NCBI GenBank assembly: GCA_031277795.1
Contig: JAITLQ010000018.1
Span: forward strand, 496,001 to 560,000
Direction of reading: 5' to 3'
Origin: Arthrobacter sp.
GTDB lineage: Bacteria > Actinomycetota > Actinomycetes > Actinomycetales > Micrococcaceae
Length of the DNA: 64,000 nt
This document shows, one piece after another, positions 63,810 to 64,000 of this stretch; position 1 is the first letter of the stretch, and each line of letters begins with the position of its first letter. The notes under the pieces were generated by a model. It saw nothing but the letters and a program-made list of their open reading frames with translations, had not been told where the DNA came from and did no database searches. Made by a program: the position numbers and the translations under genes.

Positions 63810-64000
63810 ATGTTCGAGTCCGTCCAGGCCCTCGTCGACGAGCACGCCCAGATTCAGGAACGGCTCGCCGACCCCTCGGTGTACCAGGACCAGGGTCTCG
63901 CCAAGCGCCTGGGGCGCCGTGGCGCCGAGCTCAACGCCATCGTGGAGACCTACCAGCGCTGGCTGCAGCTGCAGGAGGACCTCGAGGCGGCCCGCGAGAT
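63810..64000 (+). CDS. prfA: Peptide chain release factor 1, N-terminal part
   Basis: The first 63 codons of RF1, cut by the window end: [20 protein letters not shown], then [20 protein letters not shown] and [20 protein letters not shown], the N-terminal helical domain of the family. AGGAG lies about 3 nt before the ATG. It follows rho in the order seen in many actinobacteria; the rpmE gene (bL31) that some carry between rho and prfA is absent here. Confidence 0.9.
   Translation, partial: MFESVQALVDEHAQIQERLADPSVYQDQGLAKRLGRRGAELNAIVETYQRWLQLQEDLEAARE

Overview
The window is about 70% G+C and carries actinobacterial hallmarks: sigR-rsrA, the 24-residue ribosomal protein bL37, a fused 2-oxoglutarate decarboxylase (kgd/odhA), a DUF222/HNH nuclease, Zur-controlled zinc uptake, and the chromosomal order argS, lysA, hom, thrC, thrB, rho, prfA. 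Gene content and order best fit the order Micrococcales, probably Micrococcaceae (an inference from gene order; the genus cannot be fixed). No phage, transposase, rRNA or CRISPR was found.

Layout. 1-5.7 kb: end of sigR, rsrA, bL37, a GDSL-like protein without its serine, and kgd. 6-12.3 kb: two CNNM/CorC membrane proteins, then a znuABC-type zinc importer behind a Zur-type box, with the Fur-family regulator (likely Zur) nearby on the other strand. 12.4-23.5 kb: single enzymes (MBL-fold hydrolase, rhodanese, alcohol dehydrogenase, HIT, EamA exporter, VOC, HrpA helicase, two Rossmann-fold proteins). 23.6-34.1 kb: a tightly coupled minus-strand operon (FAD/NAD(P)-binding protein, two luciferase-like proteins, GNAT acetyltransferase, amino-acid ABC permease, ATPase and binding protein), with an SDR and a second, paralogous binding protein beside it. 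Its parts resemble the Bacillus S-alkyl-/S-succino-cysteine salvage operons, but it has extra components and no deacetylase. This is the best candidate for an undescribed system here.

34-43 kb is accessory: small membrane and secreted proteins, malate:quinone oxidoreductase with a divergent LysR regulator, a broken GNAT gene, a tandem trio of small lipoproteins (third one decayed), and two hypotheticals that overlap tail to tail. 43-45 kb: tRNA-Arg(CCG) and argS. 45-55.8 kb lies between argS and lysA, which are neighbours in some other actinobacteria: a secreted protein, the HNH nuclease, a 60-bp tandem repeat, a TetR-MMPL exporter pair, a PheS-like paralogue with a folded leader, and a large membrane-anchored protein. 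56-64 kb: lysA, hom, thrC, thrB (lysine/threonine branch of the aspartate pathway), rho, and the start of prfA.

Many genes start with no Shine-Dalgarno and a TANNNT hexamer ending 6-8 nt before the start codon, so leaderless transcription seems common. Starts were chosen from Shine-Dalgarno sites, ATGA/GTGA overlaps, leaderless -10 hexamers and the recalled N-termini of family members.
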